This document shows positions 49,318-58,084 of a stretch of DNA of 64,000 nucleotides, one piece after another (the stretch's first letter is position 1; every line of letters begins with the position of its first letter). The stretch lies in contig CAVQEJ010000003.1 of the NCBI GenBank assembly GCA_963711505.1, forward strand, positions 682,001 to 746,000, in the 5' to 3' direction. The position numbers were made by a program, and so were the translations under genes. The notes below the pieces were generated by a model. That model saw only the letters and a program-made list of their open reading frames with translations, searched no databases and was not told where the DNA came from. This stretch comes from JAGWRA01 sp963711505. Lineage in GTDB: Bacteria; Acidobacteriota; Vicinamibacteria; Vicinamibacterales; CAVVIG01.

Positions 49318-50731
49318 ATGAGACTCTACAACACCCTGACCCGCCGCGAAGAGGAGTTCGCCCCGTCCGACGGCAAGACCGTGCGGATGTACACCTGCGG
49401 ACTCACCGTGTACGCGCGCGGGCACATCGGGAACTTCCGCACCTTCGTCTGTCTCGACGTGCTGCGGCGGGCGTTGCGTCACGAGTTCGGGTTCGGGATG
49501 CGCGAGGTGATGAACTTCACCGACGTCGACGACCGGACGATCGTCGGCGCGCAGAACGCGCAGATGCCGCTGCGGGAGTACACCGACCAGTTCATCGGCG
49601 CGTTCCGGGAGGACGCCGCGGCGCTGGGGCTCGAGCCGGTGGAGGAGAACCCCCGGGCGACCGACGAGGCGAACCTGCGCGCCATGGCCGACATGATCAA
49701 GGCGCTCGGCGCGCACGGCCACACGTACGCGAGCGAAGGGTCGATCTACTTCAAGATCTCCACGCTGCCCGAGTACGGCAGCCTGTCGCGGATCGACCAG
49801 GCCGGCATGATGGCCGGCGCGCGCGTCGACGCCGACAACTACACGAAGGAGGACGCGCGCGACTTCGTCCTCTGGAAGGCGACCAAGCCCGGCGAGCCGA
49901 CCTGGGACTACGGCACCGGCCCCGGCCGGCCCGGCTGGCACATCGAGTGCTCGGCGATGGCGCTGCGGCTGCTCGGCGAGCCGCCGATCGACATCCACGC
50001 CGGCGGCATCGATCTCGATCTTTCCCCATCACGAGAACGAGATCGCGCAGAGCGTCGGCGCGACCGGCAAGCCGTTCGTCCGGTTCTGGGTGCACGTGGA
50101 ACACCTGCTGGTCGACGACCAGAAGATGTCCAAGTCGCTCGGCAACACCTACACGCTGCCCCAGCTCGCGGAGATGGGGTACCGGCCGTCGGCCGTCCGC
50201 TACCTGCTGATGTCGGGGCACTACCGCAAGCAGCTCAACTTCACCTTCACCAGCCTCCAGCAGGCGGAGGAGTCGTTGCGGCGCCTCACCGATTTCCTCG
50301 CGCGGCTCGACACGGTGACGGGGCAGGAAGGGCATCCGGAGATCGAGGAGCGGATCGGTCAGGCCGGTCACGCGTTCCGCGAGGCGCTGGCCGACGACCT
50401 GAACACCGCGGCGGCGCTGGCCGCCGTCTTCGATCTCGTGCGCGCGCTGAACTCCGCCATCGATGCCGGCGCGATCGGCACCCCCGACGTGCCGTGCATC
50501 AGGCACTTCTTCGAGCGGGTCGACATGGTGCTCGGGGTCATCGGCCTGCGCCAGGCCGAGGAGCAGGCGCCGCCCGTGCCCGCCGACGAGATCGAGCGCC
50601 TGATCGAGGACCGCCAGGCCGCCCGCCGCCGCCGCGACTTCGCCGAGGCCGATCGCATCCGCGACGACCTCGCCAGCCGCGGCATCCTGCTGGAAGACAA
50701 TCCCGCCGGGACGCGCTGGAAGCGGAAGTAG
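49318..50731 (+). CDS. cysS: Cysteinyl-tRNA synthetase (frameshifted)
   Basis: Charges tRNA-Cys. Present: MYTCGLTVYARGHIGNFRT (zinc Cys and HIGH motif), DVDDRTI, WHIECSAMA (zinc Cys), PHHENEIAQS (zinc His/Glu) and KMSKSLGNT. One extra base near 50024-50026 splits the gene just before F-P-H-H-E-N-E; removing the C of GATCTTTCC gives G-I-D-L-D-F-P-H-H. About 470 residues when rejoined. ATG 49318 (MRLYNTLTRREE) matches family starts; GTG 49303 would add five residues. Because the enzyme is essential, the break is best explained as a sequence error. Confidence 0.93.
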
Positions 50732-50739
50732 GGCAGACC

Positions 50740-50842
50740 GGCGCTCGGGACTCGGCGACTCGGCGCTCGAATTCCGGCGTCGGACGTGGCACGGACAGGC
50801 TGCACGCCGCCCGTTGCACTTTGCACGTGGCACGTGACAAGC
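50740..50842. repeat. Heptamer repeats between cysS and aminotransferase gene
   Basis: GGCGCTC / GGGACTC / GGCGACT / CGGCGCTCG at 50740-50770, and CGTTGCA / CTTTGCA / CGTGGCA / CGTGACA at 50812-50840. The second array ends about nine bases before the next ATG. Confidence 0.65.
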
Positions 50843-50849
50843 TGTCTCC

Positions 50850-52178
50850 ATGTCCATCCCAGACATCAAGACCTCCCTCCCCGGCCCGAAAGCTCAGCAG
50901 TTAATCGAACGCGACCGGACGTCGGTTTCGCCGTCCTACACCCGCTCCTACCCGTTCGTCATGGCGCGCGGGCAAGGGGCCGTCGTCGAAGACGTCGACG
51001 GCAACCGGTTCCTCGACTGCAGCGCCGGCATCGCGGTGACCTCCACCGGGCATTCCCATCCGGATGTCGTGAAGGCCATCACCGAGCAGGCGGGGAAGTT
51101 CCTGCACATGTCGGGCACCGACTTCTACTACGAGGATCAGGTCGAGCTGGCCGAGCAGTTCGGCGAGCTCGTGCCGATTTCGGGCAAGGTCCGGTCGTTC
51201 TTCAGCAACTCGGGCGCCGAGGCGAACGAGGCGGCGATCAAGCTGGCGCGGTACCACACGAAGCGGCCCTACATCATCGCGTTCCTCGGCGGGTTCCATG
51301 GCCGCACCATGGGCGCGCTGGCGATGACGGCGAGCAAGGCGATCCAGCGCCGCGGGTTCTCGCCGCTCATGTCCGGCGTGTACCACGCCCCCTACGCGAA
51401 CTGCTATCGATGCCCGCTCGGCCTGAAGTCGGAGTCGTGCGCCGCCGACTGCCTGAACTTCATCGACGACGAGCTGCTCGTGCACCTCGTCTCGCCCGAC
51501 GAGGTCGCGGCGATCATGGTCGAGCCGATCCAGGGCGAGGGCGGGTACGTGGTGCCGCCGAAGGCCTTCATCGAACGGCTGCGCGCCATCACGAAGGAAC
51601 ACGGCATCCTGCTGGCCGTCGATGAAGTGCAGTCGGGCATGGGGCGGTCGGGGAAGATGTTCGCCATGGAGCATTTCGGCGTCGAGGCCGACATCGTCTC
51701 CGTCGCGAAGGGGATTGCGTCGGGCATGCCGCTGGGGATTACCGCGTCGCGGGCCGAGGTGATGGACTGGCCGCCCGGGGCGCACGCCAGCACGTTCGGC
51801 GGCAACCCGGTATCGTGCGCGGCGGCGCTGGCGACCATCAAGCTGCTGCGCGAGAAGCTGGTGAAGAACGCGGCGGACGTCGGCGCGTACCTGATGGACG
51901 GAGCGAAGGCGCTCGCCGACCGGCATCCGCTGATCGGCGACGTGCGCGGCAAGGGGCTGATGATCGGCATCGAGCTGGTGCGCGATCGGCAGACCAAGGA
52001 GCGGGCCGTCGAGGAGCGCAACGCCGTCGTGCAGGCCGCCTTCCGACGGGGGCTGCTGATCCTGGGTGCCGGCCGCAACGCGCTGCGGTTGTCGCCGCCG
52101 CTGGTGCTCACCAGGGAGCAGGCCGACATCGCGTTGAAGATCCTGGACGAGTCGTTGGGAGAGGTAGAGGGGAAGTAG
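50850..52178 (+). CDS. Class III aminotransferase (acetylornithine / 4-aminobutyrate type)
   Basis: A PLP-dependent fold type I enzyme of 442 residues. NSGAEANEAAIKLARYHT and GGFHGRTMGAL bind the cofactor phosphate, AVDEVQSGMGRSG holds the PLP Asp, and SVAKGIASGMPLG the Schiff-base Lys. A Cys-rich insert NCYRCPLGLKSESCAADC lies between them; such inserts occur in the group containing archaeal ornithine aminotransferases and amino-acid racemases. The family is too mixed to choose between 4-aminobutyrate, ornithine or lysine as substrate. No arginine or GABA genes flank it. Confidence 0.8.
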   Translation: MSIPDIKTSLPGPKAQQLIERDRTSVSPSYTRSYPFVMARGQGAVVEDVDGNRFLDCSAGIAVTSTGHSHPDVVKAITEQAGKFLHMSGTDFYYEDQVELAEQFGELVPISGKVRSFFSNSGAEANEAAIKLARYHTKRPYIIAFLGGFHGRTMGALAMTASKAIQRRGFSPLMSGVYHAPYANCYRCPLGLKSESCAADCLNFIDDELLVHLVSPDEVAAIMVEPIQGEGGYVVPPKAFIERLRAITKEHGILLAVDEVQSGMGRSGKMFAMEHFGVEADIVSVAKGIASGMPLGITASRAEVMDWPPGAHASTFGGNPVSCAAALATIKLLREKLVKNAADVGAYLMDGAKALADRHPLIGDVRGKGLMIGIELVRDRQTKERAVEERNAVVQAAFRRGLLILGAGRNALRLSPPLVLTREQADIALKILDESLGEVEGK

Positions 52179-52187
52179 GCGTCGTCT

Positions 52188-52410
52188 ACGGTCTTCGGTC
52201 TCCGGTCTTCGGTCCTGAGAGGGGCTGCGGGCTACGCGGCTCCATTCAGAACACGTCAGGCGCTCGGGTCTCAGGCGCTCGGGCGCTCGGACCCTTCCCC
52301 CCACACGTAGGGGCCGCCCGAGCGCACAGTCGCACGCGGGTGGCGGCCCTTGGAGACTGCGGGGCACGCAGGCCGTCTACGGTCTCCGGTCCTGAATCGG
52401 CTCCGGAGGC
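52188..52410. repeat. Composite repeat: heptamer arrays around a REP-like hairpin (reverse orientation)
   Basis: Plus-strand order: GTCTACG / GTCTTCG / GTCTCCG / GTCTTCG (52188-52215), a GGCTGCGGGCTACGCGGCTCC module, GGCGCTC-type heptamers (52259-52290), CCTTCCCCCCACACGTAGGGG and the hairpin CGTAGGGGCCGCCCGAG...GCGGGTGGCGGCCC (about 52307-52350), then a GTCTACGGTCTCCGGTCC module (52378-52393). Read in reverse it has the module order found at 57005-57100 and 58192-58340. Confidence 0.7.
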
Positions 52411-52453
52411 GGGCATCCACGCGTCGGCATGCCGGTTGCTGCTGCGCGTGCGC

Positions 52454-52825
52454 ATGACGCACGCACGCATCACGCTGGGGAAATCCGGCGAGGATCTCGC
52501 CTGTGCGGCCCTGCGGCGGCAGGGGTACGCAATTCTTGCCCGCCGCTACCGCAGCCGGTTCGGCGAAATCGACATCATCGCCCGCGACGGTCCCACCCTG
52601 GTGTTCGTCGAGGTCAAGTGCCGCTCGGGGTCCAAGTACGGGTCCGGGGCGGAGGCGATCACCCCCCGGAAGCAGCAGCACATCCTTCGGGTGGCGCAGG
52701 AGTACCTGCTGCGCCACGACGCCGGCGACCGGCCGTGCCGCTTCGACGTCGTGGCGGTCACCTTCGACGGGCAGGCCCGTCCGCGTGTGGAGGTGATCCG
52801 GTCGGCGTTCGAGGCCGCGGGATAG
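52454..52825 (+). CDS. yraN: UPF0102 protein YraN, endonuclease-like
   Basis: A 123-residue YraN family protein with a restriction-endonuclease-like (PD-(D/E)XK) fold. KSGEDLACAALRRQGYAILARRYRSRFGEIDII shows the conserved Gly-Glu-Asp start and G-E-I-D, and LVFVEVKCRSGSKYGS the E-x-K motif. The role is not settled; Holliday-junction or competence-related functions have been suggested. ATG 52454 is used; the frame is open further upstream through repeat DNA. No neighbour in the usual yraN-rnhB-rsmI context was found. Confidence 0.9.
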   Translation: MTHARITLGKSGEDLACAALRRQGYAILARRYRSRFGEIDIIARDGPTLVFVEVKCRSGSKYGSGAEAITPRKQQHILRVAQEYLLRHDAGDRPCRFDVVAVTFDGQARPRVEVIRSAFEAAG

Positions 52826-52879
52826 GCGCCGATCTTGCCTCCAAGCCCCGCTATATGTTACTTTTGGGGTTCTTGGCGG

Positions 52880-52954
52880 GCGGGAATAACTCAGTGGTAG
52901 AGTGCGACCTTGCCAAGGTCGAAGTCGCGGGTTCGAATCCCGTTTCCCGCTCCA
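52880..52954 (+). tRNA. tRNA-Gly (GCC)
   Basis: A 75-base cloverleaf including encoded CCA. The acceptor stem GCGGGAA pairs with TTCCCGC, the D arm contains AGTGGTA, the anticodon loop TTGCCAA gives GCC, and the T loop is TTCGAAT. It is followed at once by a run of seven T. Confidence 0.96.
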
Positions 52955-52971
52955 TTTTTTTAGTCGGGGGC

Positions 52972-53145
52972 CCCTACCCCGACAAGCGCGCTCCACTACG
53001 CGGCCGATTCAGGCCGCGCCGTTCCGCGCGCGAAGTAGGGGCGGGGACCTCTACCCCGAGAAGCGCGCCAGACGACGGGGCCGCTCCGGCCCGCGTGGTT
53101 CGGCGCGCGAAGTAGGGGGCCGGCAGCCGACAGGCGCGCTGGCTG
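52972..53145. repeat. 77-base tandem repeat between the two tRNA genes
   Basis: Two diverged copies plus a partial third. Each has CTACCCCGA-AAGCGCGC at one end (52974, 53051) and GCGCGCGAAGTAGGGG at the other (about 53026-53041, 53104-53118). Because CCCCTAC and GTAGGGG are complementary, each copy can fold on itself. A third partial copy starts near 53125. Nothing coding is supported here. Confidence 0.65.
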
Positions 53146-53255
53146 CGCGGGGCTCGGCAGGCCGGCCCGGTTCTCTCGGGTCGCGCCAGTCTCCGCGCTT
53201 CGCCTGCTCCTCCCGCACGGATGTAGAGCGCTCTCCCAGAGCCGCAACGCCGATC

Positions 53256-53329
<74 letters not shown>

Positions 53330-53578
53330 ACTTTTCCTAAGAAAATCGTCCCTAGGACGCCAGTCCAGTCGGCTCGCCTCGATTGGGCGAATCGTAACCG
53401 TTACCGCCAATGCGCGGCATTTGACGGAGTGCCCGCTGCTGCCTACGGATCTCGCACGCCGTTTAAGACTTGGAAGAGAGGGGGGCGAGATGCTCCCGTG
53501 GGAATCCATGCTCGCCGGGGTTGGTTGCCCCATCCCGGGGGCTCACATGGGTAGATGAACGCCTGATCGGTCTGCACC

Positions 53579-54498
53579 ATGAAACATCACTACGTTCCGG
53601 CGTCCTACCTTCGGGCTTTCGTTGACCCGGCCTGTCCGGCTCATTACGACCCGTATCTCTGGGTTGTCGACCTCGATGATGGCACGATCCGCCGGCGCTC
53701 TCCGAACAACACTGCCGCGCTGACCGACTATTACGCCATAGGAGACGGCGCTGACCGTCAGCTTGTGGAGAGCTACCTGTCACAGATCGAGAGCGCGACT
53801 GCACCAGTGCTCGCGCGCATCCTCGGAGATGCCCACACGATCGACCCGAGCGACAAGCAGGTGCTGAGCGACTTCACGCGCGCTCCAGATGATTCGAGTG
53901 CCACAGTTTCGCGAGCGCATCGAAGCGTTCATTGCAGGCGTCGGACGTGCGATCAATGGGCTCATGATCCGAGTCGCGGGAACGATACGAAGCGGCTCTT
54001 CGGAAGGCTGAACCGAATCGAATATTCACACCTGAGGAGATTGACACCCTCTATGCGGGCGCCTGCAACGTAGATAGCTACCAGATAGAGGCGAACCCAA
54101 CATCCGCACTCGCTCACGCGCTCAATGTGGTGCCGCAGATCGCCGACCTCCTCAATCGCATGTCATGGGCAATCATGGAGCCTGCTGCCTCGGACAACTT
54201 CTGGTCGAGTGATAATCCCGTCTGCTTCATCAATCCAGATGCACCTAGCCCCCTACTCGGCCACGGGTTGGGTGCCAAGGGCATCGAGGTCACCCTCCCC
54301 ATCGGGCCGCGCCGCTGTCTATTCATGGCATGGGCTGACATCGGTCGTGGACAGCGGGTGCAACTGCATGATATCCGGTCCGTTCAGGAGCGCGGCATCG
54401 CTGGAGCGAAGAGATTCCTGTCCTGCAGCACGGAACGTGATGGACAAGAGGCGATAAAGTCGCACCGTCGCCACTTTCGGCGTTCATCCTCAGAATGA
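53579..54498 (+). CDS. DUF4238 protein (two frameshifts)
   Basis: A DUF4238 protein, a family of unknown function often found in accessory DNA. It starts with the family hallmark KHHYVPASYLRAFVDP and DPYLWVVDLDDG. After an indel near 53880 the middle reads A-L-Q-M-I-R-V-P-Q-F-R-E-R-I-E-A-F; after another near 53985 it reads E-A-A-L-R-K-A-E-P-N-R-I-F-T-P-E-E-I and then SDNFWSSDNPVCFINPDAPS with LPIGPRRCLFM. About 305 residues when repaired. Base composition is noticeably less GC-rich than the flanking core genes, suggesting transfer. It may be intact if the indels are errors, or a decaying accessory gene. Confidence 0.75.
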
Positions 54499-54596
54499 GG
54501 CAGCAGATGCATCCTAGCAAGAAGAAGGTCAGGCGTGAGAGTTGCGGAGGAGGGGCTGTCTTGGAGATCGTGCCGGATGGCTTCGACGATGCCCCG

Positions 54597-55796
54597 CTAA
54601 ACTTCGTGATCACACGAACGTGCAGCCGCGGGACACGCAAGACGGGTGCGACTAGGATCGATTACTACCTCAGACTCGATATCGTCAAACCAGAGCTTCT
54701 TCTTTCGACGCGTGGCCCTGACCACGACGCGATGATTCACCATCGGTCCAATGACGTCGTCCAGGACATCGCCGGCACCCTCAATCCTAATCAATTGCAG
54801 CTGGCCGCCTTCAGCCGGAACAACCTCAAGCCAGTCTTGATCAAGATGTAGTCCACGAAGCGTGCCGCGCACCTCAACGGTCTCCCTCTCCGGCCTGTCG
54901 AGTGACTGCGGTGCCTTAAACTTCTTCAGCGCGCTGTTGAGGGCGCGCCGAGATGTCTCTTCGAGGACCACAGGTTCGATTGCTGGGGTGCTCGCGTCTC
55001 GAATCTCAAGCCGCTCGAACGCCTTGCCTGTAGGGGCTGAAATTGCGAGAGAGGTTCGCAAACGCCTCTCGGTAACCAGCATCTGGCACTAGAGACACCA
55101 AGTCGACGTCCGGATTTCCGGCGCTGGCGCGCAAGACTGAAAAGAACATCGCGGTGACCTGTTCGGCGCCGGGACGCTTGGCGAAGAGATCCATCTGTGG
55201 AGGTTCCTCGACCCGAACTGCGAATTGGTAGCTTCCTGCAGGAGCCTGAAACAACCACGGCCTGAATGCCGACTGAATGTCTGCAGGCGGTCCGCCTCGT
55301 CGACGCAGGGGAGCCCCGACCAGCATCTCAATAACGCGGAACAGAACGGCCTGAACGCCTTCGACCTTCTGCTGTATCAGGTCTAAGGGCGCCCCCCCTG
55401 AAACTACAATCCCTCCCTTCACCGAGACCAACACATCACCGGGAGCGAATCGGCGACCGGCCTTCTCTGCAGCGGCGGTCGCCCATAGCATCTGCAGCAG
55501 GTTCTGGAGCTGGTCGACCGCGAATCTCGGAGGCGCCTCAGACGCCAGAATACGGTACGCGAGTTGTTCAGCCTCAGGGTATCTGCGCGCTTTGTACCAG
55601 AGTGCTACGGCGCTGACGGCCGTGATGCCGCGCGTCCGCTGCTTGTCAGTGCCGAGCGCTTCGAGGGCATCGCCCTCCGCCTTTGCGGCCCGGGCGTCAC
55701 AAGTTCCTCAGCCTCGCCAGTGCTGCCAGACCGCAGAGCAAGGTCGGCAGCGCTCGCGAAGCGCTCTGCATTCGCGTGGAACTCGTTCCAGCTCAC
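54597..55796 (-). CDS. Conserved hypothetical protein, second gene of an accessory pair (two frameshifts)
   Basis: Not recognised. Three frames combine into about 395 residues. The N-terminus SWNEFHANAERFASAADLAL is helical, followed (after an indel near 55700) by TPR-like helices including A-V-A-L-W-Y-K-A-R-R-Y-P-E-A-E-Q-L-A-Y. A central domain has GDVLVSVKGGIVVSGGAPLDLI and WLFQAPAGSYQFAVRV. After an indel near 55035 come RLEIRDASTPAIEPVVL and a beta-rich end EVRGTLRGLHLDQDWLEVV, VLDDVIGPMVNHRVVVRAT. The start overlaps the stop of the 181-residue gene by four bases, so the pair is an operon. Base composition is lower in GC than the core genes. Confidence 0.6.
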
Positions 55797-56338
55797 TCGT
55801 CGTCCTCGATGTCGACAACGACAATCATTCGAGCCGCGAACCCAACGACACCGGCCGTCGCAGGAAGGTTGCTACTGCCCCTCCGCGTCTGCTCGGCCTT
55901 CTGCAGTATTCGCCGCCGAACATCTGATTCAGTTCCTGCGTCTACGCCAGAGATTTCGAGGCGATAGCAGTTTTCCAAGTCCTCGACACCAGATCCCGCA
56001 GGCCCGAGATAGTAGTCAGCCCCGGTGCCTGTCTCCGCGCGGCGTATGGCGAAGTGCCCCTTTATCAACTCTACGCCAGCAATCACACAGGCGCACGCGC
56101 CCATCTCCGTTGTGTCGGTCCGGTTGTTCCAAGCGCCGGTCGTACGCTCATCTGGCGGGCGCCATTCGACCCGCACCTGCTTCACGGTCGTGCCGTTCTG
56201 TTCGAGCGTGAAGATGGACGGAGACGCATGATGCCGACTGAGACAGACCGTCGCGGCCTCGCGGTTGTTGGCCGCGACCGATTTGGTGAGGCCGTAATGT
56301 CGGAGGTGCATGTCATCTAGCGGCAGAAGGTCTGACAT
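55793..56338 (-). CDS. Conserved hypothetical protein, first gene of an accessory pair
   Basis: Not recognised. 181 residues, intact. Starts MSDLLPLDDMHLRHYGLTKS and has HHASPSIFTLEQNG, RVEWRPPDERTTGAWNNRTD, and a Cys/Ala-rich strand ACACVIAGVELIKGHFAI. Near the end are RLEISGVDAGTESDVRRRIL and a hydrophobic LPATAGVVGFAARMIVVVDI. No signal peptide or transmembrane helix is convincing. It overlaps the downstream gene by four bases, which suggests two partners of one system in an accessory region that also holds a DUF4238 gene and a toxin-antitoxin pair. A defence or stress role is possible but nothing in the sequence proves it. Confidence 0.6.
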   Translation of the reverse strand: MSDLLPLDDMHLRHYGLTKSVAANNREAATVCLSRHHASPSIFTLEQNGTTVKQVRVEWRPPDERTTGAWNNRTDTTEMGACACVIAGVELIKGHFAIRRAETGTGADYYLGPAGSGVEDLENCYRLEISGVDAGTESDVRRRILQKAEQTRRGSSNLPATAGVVGFAARMIVVVDIEDDE

Positions 56339-56760
56339 CGCCCGGACATGCTAGCACGCCCCCCCTTGCTCAGGAAGCTCCCGCGACATCATCCCGCTCA
56401 GCCCATCGCGGCCACCCGCTTGGCGTGTGGCTAATCCACGGGCGAAGAGACGGCTGGCGCTGCCACGCGTGGAAGAACCCGCCGGCAGGCGGGCGCGTGG
56501 CGACTTGTGCGGTCCCGGCCGCCAGCCGCGGCCGTGCGACTTCCCGCGCTATTCGCTAAGACAACCAGCCGGTGTGCCTCAGGTGGCTGCGGCTCCGCCA
56601 GAAGGTCGACTCTCCCATCGCGGCGCCGAACAGCGGCGCGACCTGCAGCTCTCCCAGCGAGAGCAGACTGACGATCAATCCCGATCGTCCGTCGCCCATG
56701 GTGACACCGGCCGACGCCGCCATAGCGTGTTCGGCGCTGATCGTTCAGGCGTAGGCCCCA

Positions 56761-57345
56761 GGGCCGCCACCCGCCTTCGCCCTTCCCCTTCCGCCCCTCC
56801 GTGGCTTCGGCGGGGCGGCCCCTACGTGAGGGGGAAGGAGAGGATCGAGCGTCGAGTTCCGAGCGCGGTCCTTCGCCCGGCGGTGCTTCCCATGGGCTTT
56901 GGCCACGCAAGGCCGTCGTCGAGCAATCCCCATTGCGCATTGCCCGTTGCCCATTGCGACAAGGCAGCTGCCTTCGTGCCTTCGTGGCCTGATCGCAGGC
57001 GCCAGGGCCGCCACCCGCGCGATCGCGAGCTCGGGCGGCCCCTACGTGTGCGGCAATTAGCGAGCGCCGAGTCCCGAGTCCCGAGTCCCGAGCGCCGACA
57101 CCGTACCGCCCGTCGTCTCGATCAATCCCCATTGCGCATTGCTCGTTGCCCATTGCGACAAGGTAGCGCCGCCCCCGTTGCCCATTGCCCATTGCGACAA
57201 GGCAAGCGGCGTCTTCACTGCCCATTGCGCCAGCGTCAGGCAGCGCCTTCGTGGCCTGATCGTCCGTGCGGGACGGGCCGCCACCCGCCTTCGCGCCTTA
57301 CGGCGCTTCGGCGGGGTGGCCCCTACGCGAAGGGGAAGGAATCCG
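56761..57345. repeat. Composite modular repeat island, three tandem units of about 250 bases
   Basis: Units start with the same hairpin (GGGCCGCCACCCGC ... GGCCCCTACG) at 56761, 57005 and 57275. After the hairpin come an AGGGGGAAGGA-like tail, GAGCGCCGAGTCCC-type heptamers (clear at 57060-57098, GAGTCCC x3), a CGTCGTC...AATCCC link, CATTGCG / CATTGCC heptamers ending GCGACAAGG (56930-56965, 57126-57160, 57178-57202), and CTTCGTGCCTTCGTGGCCTGATCG (56972-56995, shortened at 57246-57262) leading into the next hairpin. The 420 bases before it (56340-56760) hold no supported gene. Confidence 0.75.
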
Positions 57346-57373
57346 ACAGCCTGAGCCCCTGACGTGCGGCGAG

Positions 57374-57682
57374 CTACGCCGCGCTTCGGCTCTTGCGGTT
57401 GAGCGGAGCGAGGGTCAGACGCAGCCGGAATGGCTCGAGCAGGCGGTTCAGGGTCGCCTGCGTCGGATTGTGACGGGGATTGATCGCGCGCAGCACATTC
57501 GGGCTGGCCATTCTGACGCGCGCGGCGAATTCCTTGACGCCGATGGCCCTGATCGTCTTTCCCAGGGCGGTTTGAATCGGCACGCCTTCCTCGACGGCGG
57601 CCATCAGAAACGCCCGCGCGAATTCCGGGTTCCTGAGATCCTGTGCGAGGCCGGCGTTCCAATCCTTACTGCGCCTCGCCAT
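57374..57682 (-). CDS. higA: HigA-type antitoxin, addiction-module DNA-binding protein
   Basis: A 102-residue antitoxin. It has NAGLAQDLRNPEFARAFLMAA and a helix-turn-helix around AIGVKEFAARVRMASPNVLRAIN, followed by a short C-terminal helix. It overlaps the toxin gene upstream by 17 bases, in the toxin-first order typical of HigBA. Expected to bind and neutralise HigB and to repress the shared promoter at 58018-58045. Confidence 0.82.
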   Translation of the reverse strand: MARRSKDWNAGLAQDLRNPEFARAFLMAAVEEGVPIQTALGKTIRAIGVKEFAARVRMASPNVLRAINPRHNPTQATLNRLLEPFRLRLTLAPLNRKSRSAA

Positions 57683-57995
57683 GTGCCGCCTCCAGATAGT
57701 CGTGCCAGAACGCGCGCGCCCGGTCGATGTCGCGCGCCTGCGAGCCCTTGTCTCCGCCCGCGAGGAGCAGCAGCAGCGCCCGCCGGCGCCTCCCGAAGTA
57801 GATGCGATAGCCTGGACCGAACGGCAGCCGTGCTTCCATCAGCCCTCCGCCGAGGCTCCGACAGTCTCCGAGGTTGCCCGATTCGAAACGGAGCACGCGC
57901 GCCTGAGCCCGTGCTCGCGTAGACAGGTCGAGCGTATTCAGCCAGTCACGGTACGGATTCCGGCCAGCCGGCGTGACGTACTCGCGGACAGTCAC
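57666..57995 (-). CDS. higB: HigB/RelE-type toxin (addiction module killer protein)
   Basis: A 109-residue toxin of the phage-derived Gp49-like / TIGR02683 killer group, expected to cleave mRNA at the ribosome. AGRNPYRDWLNTLDLSTRARAQARVLRFESGN and GLMEARLPFGPGYRIYFGRRRRALLLLLAGGDK carry the family basic residues; ARAFWHDYLEA closes it. ATG 57995 lies about 16 bases from the predicted transcription start. It is the first gene of the pair and sits between a repeat island and the acyl-CoA synthetase gene. Confidence 0.88.
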   Translation of the reverse strand: MTVREYVTPAGRNPYRDWLNTLDLSTRARAQARVLRFESGNLGDCRSLGGGLMEARLPFGPGYRIYFGRRRRALLLLLAGGDKGSQARDIDRARAFWHDYLEAAHGEAQ

Positions 57996-58017
57996 ACTGA
58001 CCCACCAGCAGTCTTTG

Positions 58018-58045
58018 AAAATATCATATGTGATAAGTATGTCAA
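58018..58045 (-). promoter_or_regulatory. higBA promoter with palindromic operator in the spacer
   Basis: On the minus strand TTGACA (58045-58040) and TATTTT (58023-58018) have a 16-base spacer. TATCA-TATG-TGATA, a perfect-arm palindrome at 58022-58035, fills most of it. This is where an autoregulatory antitoxin would be expected to bind. Confidence 0.65.
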
Positions 58046-58048
58046 GGT

Positions 58049-58084
58049 GGTTCGCACCAGCCTTGCCCAGGCAAGGCGCGAACC
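58049..58084. repeat. Strong inverted repeat upstream of higBA
   Basis: GGTTCGC ... CCTTGCC-CA-GGCAAGG ... GCGAACC forms a long, nearly uninterrupted hairpin. It could be a terminator or a scar of an excised element. Confidence 0.55.

Noticed and set aside
56560..56705. Short minus-strand frame with G-L-I-V-S-L-L-S-L-G-E, faintly like a piece of an MFS transporter
   Set aside because: Fewer than 50 residues, similarity to only a few residues and no flanking support; not enough to call a pseudogene.
56926..57202. CRISPR-like appearance of repeated CATTGC and GAGTCCC blocks
   Set aside because: Units are 7 bases and contiguous, with no constant 24-40 base repeats separated by unique spacers and no cas genes.
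56427..57362. Open frames through the composite repeat island
   Set aside because: They are translations of hairpins and heptamers (R-N-G-Q-R-A-M type repeats) and change with the module boundaries.
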